Assembly (NCBI RefSeq): GCF_018687575.1
Contig: NZ_CP061297.1
Location: 936,821 to 1,000,820, forward strand
DNA from: Polynucleobacter asymbioticus
Lineage (GTDB): Bacteria > Pseudomonadota > Gammaproteobacteria > Burkholderiales > Burkholderiaceae
Direction of reading: 5' to 3'
Length of the DNA stretch: 64,000 nucleotides
A program made the position numbers and the translations under genes. Shown here in pieces: positions 1 to 8,027 of the stretch (position 1 is its first letter; each line of letters opens with the position of its first letter). The notes under the pieces are model-generated. The model searched no databases. It saw only the letters and a list, made by a program, of their open reading frames with translations, and was not told where the DNA came from.

Positions 1-379
1 AAACGGCCCCGACTTTGTACAAGTGGTTGCGCTTCTCAAGGATCGGGCGAATACCTTGATTGAAATAGCAGAGGGTGCAAAGCTCTTCTATCTGCCAGCT
101 CCCGCACATACTGCCGAACAAATATCTGCAAATATCCCGCCTGAAATTATTCCAGCGCTGAAGGATTTGATTGATGCATTTAAATCTGCTGAACACACAA
201 AAGCAGCTTATGGAGCAGCTTTTAAAGAGGTGTTAGCCAAGCATCAGATCAAAATGCCAGCCTTAGCAATGCCTGTTCGCTACGCCTTGTTTGCCACTAC
301 ACAGACCCCAGCCATTGATTCTGTCCTGGTTGTTTTGGGTAAGGATGAAGCCGTACAAAGGCTTTCTAAGGTCGTCTAA
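1..379 (+). CDS. gltX: Glutamate--tRNA ligase, C-terminal part (cut by window start)
   Basis: The reading frame is already open at base 2 and ends with TAA at 377-379, giving about 125 C-terminal residues. The segment matches the anticodon-binding helical domain of bacterial glutamyl-tRNA synthetases: the stretch LIEIAEGAKLFY, then a helical region, then MPVRYALFATTQTPAIDSVLVVLGK, which resembles the conserved 'R.ALtG...sP.....LGK' end of the family. The enzyme charges tRNA-Glu in the cytoplasm. It is fitting that a tRNA-Glu gene follows at 577. The catalytic domain (HIGH/KMSKS) lies outside the window. Confidence 0.88.
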   Translation, partial: NGPDFVQVVALLKDRANTLIEIAEGAKLFYLPAPAHTAEQISANIPPEIIPALKDLIDAFKSAEHTKAAYGAAFKEVLAKHQIKMPALAMPVRYALFATTQTPAIDSVLVVLGKDEAVQRLSKVV

Positions 380-418
380 TCCAGAATTTGCGTCCTCCTA
401 CAAAAATAGGATAAAATC

Positions 419-446
419 TTGGATTGTTTTGAGTGTCTTGTAGATT
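419..446 (+). promoter_or_regulatory. Possible promoter of the tRNA cluster
   Basis: A TTGGAT element (419-424) and a TAGATT element (441-446) are separated by 16 bases and would start transcription a few bases before tRNA-Ala at 461. Each box matches the sigma-70 consensus at four of six positions. An alternative pair, TTGCGT (388-393) and TAAAAT (412-417) with an 18-base spacer, lies just upstream. This is inference from spacing and position only. Confidence 0.3.
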
Positions 447-460
447 TTTAGCGAGATTTC

Positions 461-536
<76 letters not shown>

Positions 537-576
537 AAGATTTACAATGGCAGCATAAGTTTTTGTAGTAGTCCAG

Positions 577-652
577 GTCCCCATCGTCTAGAGGCCTAGG
601 ACATCACCCTTTCACGGTGAGTACGGGGGTTCGAATCCCCCTGGGGACGCCA
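577..652 (+). tRNA. tRNA-Glu (anticodon TTC)
   Basis: A 76-base cloverleaf with encoded CCA. The acceptor stem is GTCCCCA/TGGGGAC and the T-arm is GGGGGTTCGAATCCCCC. The anticodon stem TCACC/GGTGA encloses CTTTCAC, reading TTC. It lies 40 bases after tRNA-Ala and about 200 bases after gltX, whose product charges it. Confidence 0.97.
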
Positions 653-709
653 AATTTTTTGGCTAGTTGTGAGTAGTAAGTAGTGACACAAGTAGCATGC
701 GATGTACTT

Positions 710-786
710 GGAGCGGTAGTTCAGTTGGTTAGAATATCGGCCTGTCACGCCGAGGGTCGCGGGTTCGAGTCCCGTCCGCTCCGCCA
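710..786 (+). tRNA. tRNA-Asp (anticodon GTC), island attachment site
   Basis: A 77-base cloverleaf with encoded CCA. The acceptor stem is GGAGCGG/CCGCTCC, the T-arm is CGGGTTCGAGTCCCG, and the anticodon loop CTGTCAC reads GTC. Its last 13 bases plus five downstream bases recur as a direct repeat at 7959-7976, so this tRNA served as the integration target of the island that follows. The gene itself is intact. Confidence 0.97.
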
Positions 787-791
787 AGTAA
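774..791 (+). repeat. Left attachment repeat (attL-like), tRNA-Asp 3' end
   Basis: The 18 bases GTCCGCTCCGCCAAGTAA span the 3' end of tRNA-Asp and its first downstream bases. They are repeated exactly at 7959-7976. Exact duplication of a tRNA 3' end is the standard footprint of site-specific integration by a tyrosine recombinase. This copy belongs to the functional tRNA. Confidence 0.85.
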
Positions 792-795
792 TATT

Positions 796-836
796 AAAAG
801 CCTTATAATTCATTGAGTTATAAGGCTTTTTTCTTT
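796..836 (+). terminator. Rho-independent terminator after tRNA-Asp
   Basis: The arms AAAAGCCTTATAA (796-808) and TTATAAGGCTTTT (818-830) pair perfectly around a 9-base loop and are followed by a T-rich run. It would end the tRNA transcript. Because it lies inside the island repeat boundary, it probably arrived with the island and replaced the ancestral terminator, which may be the one now at 7981-8008. Confidence 0.85.
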
Positions 837-872
837 TCTTTTTTATCCGCCGAACTCTATATGGAATCGTTG

Positions 873-929
873 ATTTCCATGATTTCCTGGCATTTCCTTA
901 CATAATTTCCCGACAAATTTCCCGACATT
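873..929 (+). repeat. Cluster of degenerate ATTTCC(CGACA) repeats inside the left island end
   Basis: Five units beginning ATTTCC occur at about 873, 882, 892, 905 and 917, with spacing 9-13 bases. The last two share the form ATTTCCCGACA and the third reads ATTTCCTTACA. Two similar units lie just inside the right end (7887-7909). Direct repeats in this position near both att sites resemble arm-type integrase binding sites, though no integrase is present to test this. A short perfect palindrome (GCTGCG T CGCAGC, 935-947) follows. Confidence 0.55.
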
Positions 930-1345
930 TTCATGCTGCGTCGCAGCTAGTACAAATTTCACGGGATATTAAAAGATTTGGCTTTGCAGGCCAATGATTA
1001 CGGGGGCAAATATTACGAACAAAAAAAGGTCGTGGGTTCAGCTCATTAGCTCATCTCAAAGCCCAGAACAATATTTACCAATGAGGATTTTCCGCTTCAA
1101 AATCAAGATAATTTACTCGCGTTTTTTATAACCTGTTTGTAGTCACTGTTGAAGTAAGAGATAAGAAATTCGGCCTGCTAGAGGGGTTCTTATCGTGAAA
1201 AAATGATGCGAAATTAGATATAACTGAGGGTTTCGATATTGTCATTTATAGCCCCTCTGTCCGTTACACTGATTATGTGATATTTAATAGATTAATAATC
1301 ATTAATCCCCACTTAGGTCGGACTAAACAACAGAATATAGGCAAT
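930..1345. other. Non-coding island leader upstream of hsdM
   Basis: No convincing gene is seen in this 416-base stretch. It contains the palindrome at 935-947 and a protein-like but start-less open stretch around 962-1048 on the plus strand that ends in TAG; this could be a gene remnant. A possible hsdM promoter is TTGTCA (1239-1244) with TACACT (1265-1270), but the 20-base spacing is long. The region is AT-rich. No controller (C-protein) gene was found. Confidence 0.5.
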
Positions 1346-3082
1346 ATGAGCGAACAAAATTTATCCAGCTTAATTTGGTCTGTAGCAGACCTTTTGAGGG
1401 GTGATTACAAGCAGTCTGATTACGGCAAGGTAATCATGCCGTTTACCGTTTTGCGTCGCTTAGACTGCATTCTGGAGCCTACAAAGGCACAAGTCCTAGC
1501 TGAGTACGAAAAACGGACTAAAGAGGGCGTAGACCCAACGCCGTTCCTTAACCGCATCTCTCAGCAGTCCTTTTATAACCATTCCCCATTAGATATGAAT
1601 AAGGTCTTAGCTGACCCAGCTCATATTAAGTCCAATTTACTCAATTACATTAACGGCTTTTCAAGCAACGTTAATGACATTTTTGAGCGCTATGAATTTG
1701 ACAAGCAAATTGAAAAGCTCGACGAAGCTGGCTTGTTATTCATGGTCACTAAAAAGTTTGCTGAAGTTGACCTACATCCCAATGTTGTTAGCAATGCCGG
1801 CATGGGGACCCTATTTGAAGAGTTAATCCGCAAATTTGCCGAGCTTTCTAATGAGACTGCCGGTGAGCACTTCACCCCGCGTGAAGTTATAAGGCTTATG
1901 GTTGACTTGCTGCTACATGCTGATAGCGAAGCGTTATCAAAGCCAGGCGTCATTCGCACCATCTATGACCCAACTGCTGGCACGGGCGGCATGCTTTCTA
2001 TCGCTGAGGAATACCTAACTGGCCCAAATGGTCTTAATCCTGATGCGACCTTAATTGTTCATGGCCAGGAATTAAATCCTGAATCCTATGCAATCTGCAA
2101 AGGTGACATGCTCATTAAAGGGCAAGATATCTCAAACATCAAGTTTGGCGATACCCTAAAGAACGATGGTCACCCCGATGCAAAGTTTGACTACGGCATT
2201 GCCAATCCACCATTTGGTGTGGAATGGAAAAAGTCGGAAAAAGAAGTAAAGCAAGAACATGAACGCCTAGGATTTGCTGGACGATTTGGTCCTGGATTGC
2301 CGCGTATTTCGGATGGAAGTCTTTTGTTCTTGCTTCATCTTATTTCTAAGATGCGTGAGCCTGAAAAGGGTGGTGGTCGCATTGCGATGGTCCTCAATGG
2401 TTCTCCACTATTTAGTGGAGCCGCGGGCTCAGGCGAATCAGAGATTCGCAAATGGATTCTTGAGCAAGATTTACTTGAGGCAATCGTTGCTTTGCCAACA
2501 AACATGTTTTACAACACTGGAATTTCGACCTACATATGGATTTTGTCTAACCATAAATCCAAAGAGCGTCGTGAAAAAGTGCAGTTAATAAATGCTGCTG
2601 AGTTTTATCAAAAGATGCGAAAAAATTTAGGCTCAAAAGGTAAGGAATTGAGCGATTCTGATATTGAAAAAATTGGCAAGCTTTATTCTGATTTTAAAGA
2701 AACAAAGGAAACAAAAATCTTTGATTTCCAGGATTTTGGCTACACGACTATAACGATTGAGCGTCCGCTCAGGGATGAATTGGGCAATCCGGTTGCCTCC
2801 ACTAAGGGTAAAACCAAAGGGCAGCCCCAACCCGATTCAAATCTTCGCGATACTGAAAATGTGCCCCTAAAGGAAGATATTGCGGAGTATTTCAAGCGAG
2901 AAGTTTTGCCGCATGCGCCAGATGCCTGGATTGATGAATCCAAGTCAAAAGTTGGTTATGAGATTCCATTTGCGCGCCACTTTTACGAATACATACCGCC
3001 GCGTTCGCTGGCTGAAATTGATGCCGACCTTAAAAAAATAACCGCAGAAATTCAGTCATTACTTGCTGAGGTTGCTGAATAG
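1346..3082 (+). CDS. hsdM: Type I restriction-modification DNA methyltransferase subunit HsdM
   Basis: A 578-residue adenine-N6 methyltransferase subunit that works with HsdS to methylate, and with HsdS and HsdR to restrict. The N-terminal HsdM helical domain begins LSSLIWSVADLLRGDYK. The SAM-binding motif I is DPTAGTGGM near residue 208 and the catalytic motif IV is NPPFG near residue 287, typical of gamma-class N6-adenine enzymes. The frame is open from a GTG at 1277, but that adds 23 atypical residues; the ATG at 1346 gives MSEQNLSSLIW, the usual family start. It ends two bases before hsdS, so the genes are co-transcribed. Length is normal. Confidence 0.95.
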   Translation: MSEQNLSSLIWSVADLLRGDYKQSDYGKVIMPFTVLRRLDCILEPTKAQVLAEYEKRTKEGVDPTPFLNRISQQSFYNHSPLDMNKVLADPAHIKSNLLNYINGFSSNVNDIFERYEFDKQIEKLDEAGLLFMVTKKFAEVDLHPNVVSNAGMGTLFEELIRKFAELSNETAGEHFTPREVIRLMVDLLLHADSEALSKPGVIRTIYDPTAGTGGMLSIAEEYLTGPNGLNPDATLIVHGQELNPESYAICKGDMLIKGQDISNIKFGDTLKNDGHPDAKFDYGIANPPFGVEWKKSEKEVKQEHERLGFAGRFGPGLPRISDGSLLFLLHLISKMREPEKGGGRIAMVLNGSPLFSGAAGSGESEIRKWILEQDLLEAIVALPTNMFYNTGISTYIWILSNHKSKERREKVQLINAAEFYQKMRKNLGSKGKELSDSDIEKIGKLYSDFKETKETKIFDFQDFGYTTITIERPLRDELGNPVASTKGKTKGQPQPDSNLRDTENVPLKEDIAEYFKREVLPHAPDAWIDESKSKVGYEIPFARHFYEYIPPRSLAEIDADLKKITAEIQSLLAEVAE

Positions 3083-3084
3083 TT

Positions 3085-4419
3085 ATGGCTTTGCACAAGA
3101 GGTACCCATCCTATAAATCAACATCTGATGCTTGGTTTGGTGAAGCCCCATCTCATTGGGATGAGCTTCCAAATAGAGCATTTTTAAAAATTCATAAAGA
3201 TGTAGTTGGTGATAAATCGTCGGACTTGGATTTACTTTCCCTGACGCTTAGAGGTATTGTTTGGCGCGATAAAGATAGCGGTGAGGGCAAGTTCCCGGAA
3301 AGTTTTGATGGTTATCAACATGTAGCAATAGGTGATTTAGTTTTTTGCTTATTTGACATGGATGAAACACCAAGAACCGTAGGGCTTTCACAATATTCGG
3401 GAATGATTACTAGTGCATATACAGTAATGAGGCCGTCTGAGCGGGCTTATTCAAAATATGTTTACTACTACTATTTGAATCATGACACCCAAAAAAGTCT
3501 TAAACCCTACTACAGCGGCTTAAGAAAGGTTGTTACAAAGGATATATTTAAGTCAATAAAGGTTTCATTGCCGCCATACGAAGAACAGGTCTGTATCGCC
3601 AATTTCCTGGACCGTGAAATATCAAAGATTGATGAGTTAATTAACAAACAAGAAAAGTTAATAGCTTTAATTGGTGAGCAAAAGAACTCATTAATTACCG
3701 AGGTTCTCACAAAAGGCTTAAATAAAAAGACAGATTTGATGGGTTCTGGCAATAGATTCGTGCGCGAAATACCGTTAAATTGGGCTATGAGGCCATTGAA
3801 GTATTGCCTTAAGGCTAATAGAGGTGCGTTAAGAACTGGACCGTTCGGTAGTGAGCTAACCGCAAAGGACATTCTTGATGAGGGTGATATAAAAATATAC
3901 AACCAAAGAACAGTGATAGATAATGACTTTTCTGGCGGTGAAAATTTCATCACGCGGGAGAAGTATGAAAATCTAAAATCATTCGAAGTTTCTCCAGGTG
4001 ACATTTTAGTTACCAGTAGAGGCACAATAGGCAGAGCATCTATAGTTCCGAAAAGTATTAAGAAAGGGGTTCTTCATCCTTGTCTAATTAGAATGCAGAT
4101 AGATGAAAATATTCTTCTGCCAGAATATTTAGTATTGGCAATGAATGAAAGCAATCTTTTGATTAATCAATTAGCTTTTTTGAGTAATTCAACAACAATT
4201 GAAGTTATCTACTCTTACACTCTAGCTAACATAGTTCTCCCAATACCACCTCTATCAGAGCAAATAGAAATACTATCGTTTGCTAACAAAAAAATTGACG
4301 AAATAAAAGCATTAAAAGACAAGGCAATTTGCTCGGTTAATCTTCTTAAAGAACATCGTGGAAGCCTAATATCTGCAGCAGTTACAGGCAAAATCGACGT
4401 GAGAGAAATGGCTCTATAA
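3085..4419 (+). CDS. hsdS: Type I restriction-modification specificity subunit HsdS
   Basis: A 444-residue DNA-recognition subunit. The layout is the canonical two target-recognition domains (about 1-162 and 215-387), each followed by a conserved helical spacer: PPYEEQVCIANFLDREI near residue 163 and PPLSEQIEILSFANKKI near residue 388. Each spacer is followed by a coiled-coil helix ending in SLITEVLTKG or SLISAAVTGK. A two-domain subunit should recognise a bipartite asymmetric target; the target itself cannot be read from the sequence. Base composition, especially the second domain, is clearly more AT-rich than hsdM, as is common for exchanged specificity domains. ATG start two bases after hsdM. 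Confidence 0.95.
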   Translation: MALHKRYPSYKSTSDAWFGEAPSHWDELPNRAFLKIHKDVVGDKSSDLDLLSLTLRGIVWRDKDSGEGKFPESFDGYQHVAIGDLVFCLFDMDETPRTVGLSQYSGMITSAYTVMRPSERAYSKYVYYYYLNHDTQKSLKPYYSGLRKVVTKDIFKSIKVSLPPYEEQVCIANFLDREISKIDELINKQEKLIALIGEQKNSLITEVLTKGLNKKTDLMGSGNRFVREIPLNWAMRPLKYCLKANRGALRTGPFGSELTAKDILDEGDIKIYNQRTVIDNDFSGGENFITREKYENLKSFEVSPGDILVTSRGTIGRASIVPKSIKKGVLHPCLIRMQIDENILLPEYLVLAMNESNLLINQLAFLSNSTTIEVIYSYTLANIVLPIPPLSEQIEILSFANKKIDEIKALKDKAICSVNLLKEHRGSLISAAVTGKIDVREMAL

Positions 4420-4431
4420 GAAAGAAAATAA

Positions 4432-7400
4432 ATGGCTATACATAACGAAATCGAATTTGAAAAAGACCTTTGCGACTACTTAAAGTCTCATGGTTGGCTA
4501 TATTCAAAAGATGACACTGGCTACGATGTGGAACGTGCATTATTTCCAGAGGACCTTTTGGGCTGGATTCAAGATACCCAACCAGAAGCTTGGGCTAGAT
4601 TGAAGAGTTTTCACAATGGCAAAAGCGAAACGGTTGCTCTTGACCGTTTGGTAAAGGTCACGGAGACCGAGAGTTCTTTACATGCTCTACGAAAAGGCTT
4701 TAAAGCCACTGGTGCGGGTTCAGGCGGCTTTGAGCTTATTCAATTTGCCCCTGCGCATAGCTTTAATGAAGAGGTGAAGGCTAAGTACAACAAAGTGCGT
4801 CTTCGCGTCATGCGTCAAGTGCATTACTCTGCACATAATCGCAACTCCATTGACCTAGTTCTTTTCGTTAACGGCATTCCAGTCGCTACTCTAGAGCTCA
4901 AAACTGATTTCACTCAAGGGATTGACGATGCAAAGAATCAATATCGTACTGACCGAAATCCAAAAGACCCTACAACAAAACAAATTGAGCCACTGCTTCA
5001 ATTTAAGCGTGGTGCCTTAGTTCACTTCGCCGTTTCTACATCAGAGGTATGGATGACTACCAAGCTGGCTGGTATGGATACCTACTTCTTGCCATTTAAT
5101 AAGGGATTTAATGGTGGCAAAGGTAATCCACCTAATCCAGCTGGCTATCAAACCGCCTACCTTTGGGAGCAAGTGTTTCAAAAGGACCAATTCCTCAAGA
5201 TTCTAGAGAGCTTTATTCAGCTAGAGAAAAAAGAGGTTATTGAAAAGAATGGCGAAAAGAAAACCAAAGAAACCCTCATTTTTCCTAGATACCATCAACT
5301 TGATGCTGTGACTAAGCTTGTCGCGGCCGTCAAGGAAGAGGGTGCAGGTAAGAATTACTTATTCCAGCACTCTGCAGGTTCTGGCAAGTCCAACACAATT
5401 GGTTGGAGTGCTCATAAGTTGGCGACTATCCATGATGCTAAGGACAAAAAGATATTCGATACGGTCATTGTGATTACTGACCGTACGGTCTTAGATGAGC
5501 AATTGCAGGACACAATCAATCAATTCTCGCAAACTCCAGGCTTAGTTGTTTCCATTGATTCTGAAAATGGCTCAAAGTCTGGGCAGCTCGTTGAGGCACT
5601 ACGAAGTGGCGCCATGATTGTTGTCGTCACCTTACAAACATTTCCATTCATTCTCAAAGAAATTCGAGAAACTGCCGACCTATCTAAGCGTAACTTTGCT
5701 GTTATCGCTGATGAGGCTCACTCATCTCAGACTGGGGCATCCGCAGGCAAGCTACGTAAGGCTCTTAGCTCCGAAAAGGTTGAGGTTGATGAAGATGAGA
5801 CCTATGAGGACTATTTGGAGCGTGAAACTGCAAGCCGAGCTTTACCTCCAAACGTCAGCTTCCTGGCTTTTACAGCCACACCAAAATCCAAGACGCTTGA
5901 ACTGTTTGGTAGAAAAGATGTCAACGGTATCCCAAGGCCTTTTCATCAATACACCATGAAGCAGGCTATCGAAGAAGGCTTTATTTTGGATGTATTGCAG
6001 AACTACACGCCTTACAAGGTGGCATATAAGCTTGCACATAACGGTAAAGATTGGGACGATAAAGAGGTTGATAAATCGGATGCTGCTAAAACGATTGCTC
6101 GTTGGGTAAGGCTGCATCCGCATAATATCTCCCAAAAGGTAGCCATTATTGTTGAGCACTTTAGAGCTAACGTTGCTTGGCGCTTAAACGACGAAGCAAA
6201 AGCTATGGTCGTTACCGATTCTAGGCAGGCAGCTGTGCGATACAAGATTGAAATGGATAAGTACATTCAGTCTCAGGGCTATGCAAAAGAGCTCGCTACT
6301 TTAGTTGCTTTTTCTGGCGATGTTGAAGACCCCGAGTATGGTGGCGAAAAGTTCACTGAAGGTAGTATGAATAAGCAACAAAAGGGAATGGGAATTCGCG
6401 AGGCTTTTGCCACCGACGAATTTAAGGTTCTGATTGTTGCTAATAAATTTCAAACTGGCTTTGACCAGCCCCTACTAATGGCGATGTATGTCGATAAGCG
6501 CATTGATGGTATTACAGCTGTTCAGACCTTATCTCGCCTAAATAGAACAACTTTTGGCAAAGACATTACTTATGTCTTAGATTTCGTAAACGATACAGAA
6601 ACTATCCGCTTGGCTTTCGAGCCTTATTACGAAACTACAGAGTTACAAGCAACAACGGACCCAAATATGGTCTATGACTTGGAGACCAAACTTGGCAAAC
6701 AAGGCATATATTCAGAGCAAGATGTAAAAAACTTTGTTGAGGCTTATCGCAAACCTAAAGCTCGTCAGCAAGATATTCAGGCGGCCTTATCCTCACCAGT
6801 TTCACGCTTCAATGGATTATTTAACGCAGCAGAAGAGAGTGATGACAAAGAAGAGCTTGACCGATTGGCTCTCTTCGAGAAGGACTTAGGAACATTTTGC
6901 CGTTTCTATGATTTCTTGTCCCAAATCGTCAATTATGCTGATACGGACTTGGAGGCTAAATACCTATTTTTCAGGCATTTAGCTCCATTAATTAAACCCG
7001 AGAATCGTCGCCTGCCAATTGATTTGACCGGTCTTGAGATGACACACTACAGGCTTGAGGCCGATAAAACACGTGCAATTAAGTTAACTGGTGATGATGC
7101 AACCCTCAAGGGTGGCACCGGGGCTGGTAGTGGTAAGTCCAAAGACCCAGAGGTAGTTCGTCTTGAAGAGCTTCTAAATAAGCTTAACGACTTATTCCCG
7201 GATATAACCGATACAGACCGAATCAATCTCTTTAATAATGCCAAAGCAAAGATGATGGATAACGAAGAGCTTCGCAAGCAGGCTATGGCTAATAGTGAAG
7301 ACCAGTTCAGTCAATCTCCAAAGTTTGAGGAAGAAATGCTTGATAGCTTAATTTCCAGTATGGATAGCCATAGAGCAATGACTACTAAGCTATTAAATGA

Positions 7401-7482
7401 CGATAAGCTAAGAGCTAGATTTAAAGATTTACTTGCTAAGAGCGTTTTTGAAGATATAAATAATTCTAAAACCGCTATTTAA
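4432..7482 (+). CDS. hsdR: Type I restriction endonuclease subunit HsdR
   Basis: A 1016-residue restriction and translocation subunit. The N-terminal nuclease domain shows the PD-(D/E)XK signature D141...E155-L-K157 in DLVLFVNGIPVATLELK. The helicase motor follows: Walker A SAGSGKS near residue 314, DEAH-type motif II ADEAHSS near 426, motif III FTATP near 479 and motif VI QTLSRLNRTT. The C-terminal region should dock to the methyltransferase. All catalytic residues looked for are present, so the system appears intact. It starts 12 bases after hsdS behind an A-rich region containing GAAAG, and its stop abuts the convergent gene at 7483. Confidence 0.95.
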   Translation: MAIHNEIEFEKDLCDYLKSHGWLYSKDDTGYDVERALFPEDLLGWIQDTQPEAWARLKSFHNGKSETVALDRLVKVTETESSLHALRKGFKATGAGSGGFELIQFAPAHSFNEEVKAKYNKVRLRVMRQVHYSAHNRNSIDLVLFVNGIPVATLELKTDFTQGIDDAKNQYRTDRNPKDPTTKQIEPLLQFKRGALVHFAVSTSEVWMTTKLAGMDTYFLPFNKGFNGGKGNPPNPAGYQTAYLWEQVFQKDQFLKILESFIQLEKKEVIEKNGEKKTKETLIFPRYHQLDAVTKLVAAVKEEGAGKNYLFQHSAGSGKSNTIGWSAHKLATIHDAKDKKIFDTVIVITDRTVLDEQLQDTINQFSQTPGLVVSIDSENGSKSGQLVEALRSGAMIVVVTLQTFPFILKEIRETADLSKRNFAVIADEAHSSQTGASAGKLRKALSSEKVEVDEDETYEDYLERETASRALPPNVSFLAFTATPKSKTLELFGRKDVNGIPRPFHQYTMKQAIEEGFILDVLQNYTPYKVAYKLAHNGKDWDDKEVDKSDAAKTIARWVRLHPHNISQKVAIIVEHFRANVAWRLNDEAKAMVVTDSRQAAVRYKIEMDKYIQSQGYAKELATLVAFSGDVEDPEYGGEKFTEGSMNKQQKGMGIREAFATDEFKVLIVANKFQTGFDQPLLMAMYVDKRIDGITAVQTLSRLNRTTFGKDITYVLDFVNDTETIRLAFEPYYETTELQATTDPNMVYDLETKLGKQGIYSEQDVKNFVEAYRKPKARQQDIQAALSSPVSRFNGLFNAAEESDDKEELDRLALFEKDLGTFCRFYDFLSQIVNYADTDLEAKYLFFRHLAPLIKPENRRLPIDLTGLEMTHYRLEADKTRAIKLTGDDATLKGGTGAGSGKSKDPEVVRLEELLNKLNDLFPDITDTDRINLFNNAKAKMMDNEELRKQAMANSEDQFSQSPKFEEEMLDSLISSMDSHRAMTTKLLNDDKLRARFKDLLAKSVFEDINNSKTAI

Positions 7483-7788
7483 CTACCAGCCCTTTAGTGC
7501 TGGCGCTTGAGGCGCTTGGCGTGGAGTATTGATGGTTGTATTTGGCGTTGCTGGGGCAGGGGTAGCGGTATTTGTACCTACATAAGCACCATTTGGTGAA
7601 TAGTAGTTAGTTTGGCCATTATCAATCTGGGAAGACCCGACTGATTGACCGCTTGGGGTGTAAGTAGTTGTAACACCGCTTGGCGATGTTTGCGTATAAC
7701 CCTTGTATTGGCCATTGGCATCATAAATAGCCTGAGCGGATAGAGTTATTGAGAACAAAGACAGAACTGCCAAAATGAGCTTTTTCAT
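7483..7788 (-). CDS. Small exported repeat protein, function unknown
   Basis: A 101-residue protein with a clear Sec signal peptide (MKKLILAVLSLFSITLSAQA, cleavage near residue 20). The mature part carries three degenerate units of about 20 residues with the core Y-x-x-(N/S)-G-x-x-x-G (YDANGQYKG, YTPSGQSVG, YSPNGAYVG), followed by a Pro/Thr/Ala-rich tail. I do not recognise a function; such proteins may be periplasmic or surface-linked. It is transcribed towards hsdR with no gap between the stop codons. As the only non-restriction gene in the island it may be cargo or a captured chromosomal gene. Confidence 0.75.
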   Translation of the reverse strand: MKKLILAVLSLFSITLSAQAIYDANGQYKGYTQTSPSGVTTTYTPSGQSVGSSQIDNGQTNYYSPNGAYVGTNTATPAPATPNTTINTPRQAPQAPALKGW

Positions 7789-7886
7789 AGTTTCATTTTA
7801 AGTCTGTATGCATAGATATGGAAATGCATAGGATGTGTATTTAAAGCATTTCTGGGGTGCTTCATGACGGCATTGCTTGTGGATAA

Positions 7887-7909
7887 CTTTCCCTACATTT
7901 TCCCGACAT
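7887..7909 (+). repeat. Two TTTCCC(T/G)ACAT repeats inside the right island end
   Basis: The units CTTTCCCTACAT and TTTTCCCGACAT stand head to tail about 50 bases inside the right attachment repeat. They match, in the same orientation, the repeats at 892-929 near the left end (ATTTCCTTACA, ATTTCCCGACA). Shared subterminal repeats support these being real element ends. Confidence 0.5.
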
Positions 7910-7958
7910 TTGATGGTCAGGCCTGAAACATCATATGCAGACGGGCTTTTAGCCGGAC

Positions 7959-7976
7959 GTCCGCTCCGCCAAGTAA
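7959..7976 (+). repeat. Right attachment repeat (attR-like)
   Basis: An exact second copy of the 18 bases found at 774-791. Upstream of it the sequence is unrelated to the tRNA body, so only the 3' end was duplicated. Downstream the sequence (GTTTAAAAAGCC) resembles what follows the tRNA copy (TATTAAAAGCC), consistent with an ancestral tRNA-terminator junction. Confidence 0.85.
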
Positions 7977-7980
7977 GTTT

Positions 7981-8008
7981 AAAAAGCCCCTACATCAGGG
8001 GCTTTTTT
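7981..8008. terminator. Bidirectional rho-independent terminator
   Basis: The arms AAAAAGCCCC (7981-7990) and GGGGCTTTTT (7998-8007) flank the loop TACATCA, with T-runs on both strands. It lies 20 bases beyond the stop of the minus-strand M48 gene and just outside the island, so today it can end that gene. Before island insertion it would also have ended the tRNA-Asp transcript. Confidence 0.88.
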
Positions 8009-8027
8009 CATTCCCGCACAGTCTTTC

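Larger units (their letters stand above)
774..7976. mobile_element. tRNA-Asp genomic island carrying type I restriction-modification
   Basis: The segment is bounded by an exact 18-bp direct repeat (774-791 and 7959-7976) formed from the tRNA-Asp 3' end. Inside are hsdM, hsdS, hsdR, one small exported protein and short flanking repeats. I found no integrase, excisionase, relaxase or replication gene on either strand, so the element is either a decayed island that lost its integrase or a minimal cargo element moved in trans. The right boundary joins ordinary chromosomal genes starting with an M48 protease. Confidence 0.75.

Noticed and set aside
596..787. A 63-codon minus-strand open frame across tRNA-Glu and tRNA-Asp
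   Set aside because: It is the reverse strand of two clear tRNA genes; peptides such as GLEPATLGVTGRYSNQLNY and PQGDSNPR are well-known artefacts of translating tRNA complements.
873..929. Possible CRISPR array
   Set aside because: Units are only 9-13 bases, degenerate and without spacers; no cas genes are nearby.
1030..1045. tRNA T-arm-like string GGTCGTGGGTTCA
   Set aside because: No matching 3' T-stem, acceptor stem or anticodon arm is found around it.
1277..1345. Upstream GTG start for hsdM
   Set aside because: It adds 23 residues unlike HsdM starts; the ATG at 1346 gives the conserved N-terminus.
3510..4025. 171-codon open frame opposite hsdS
   Set aside because: It is a shadow of the specificity subunit with no signal or domain.
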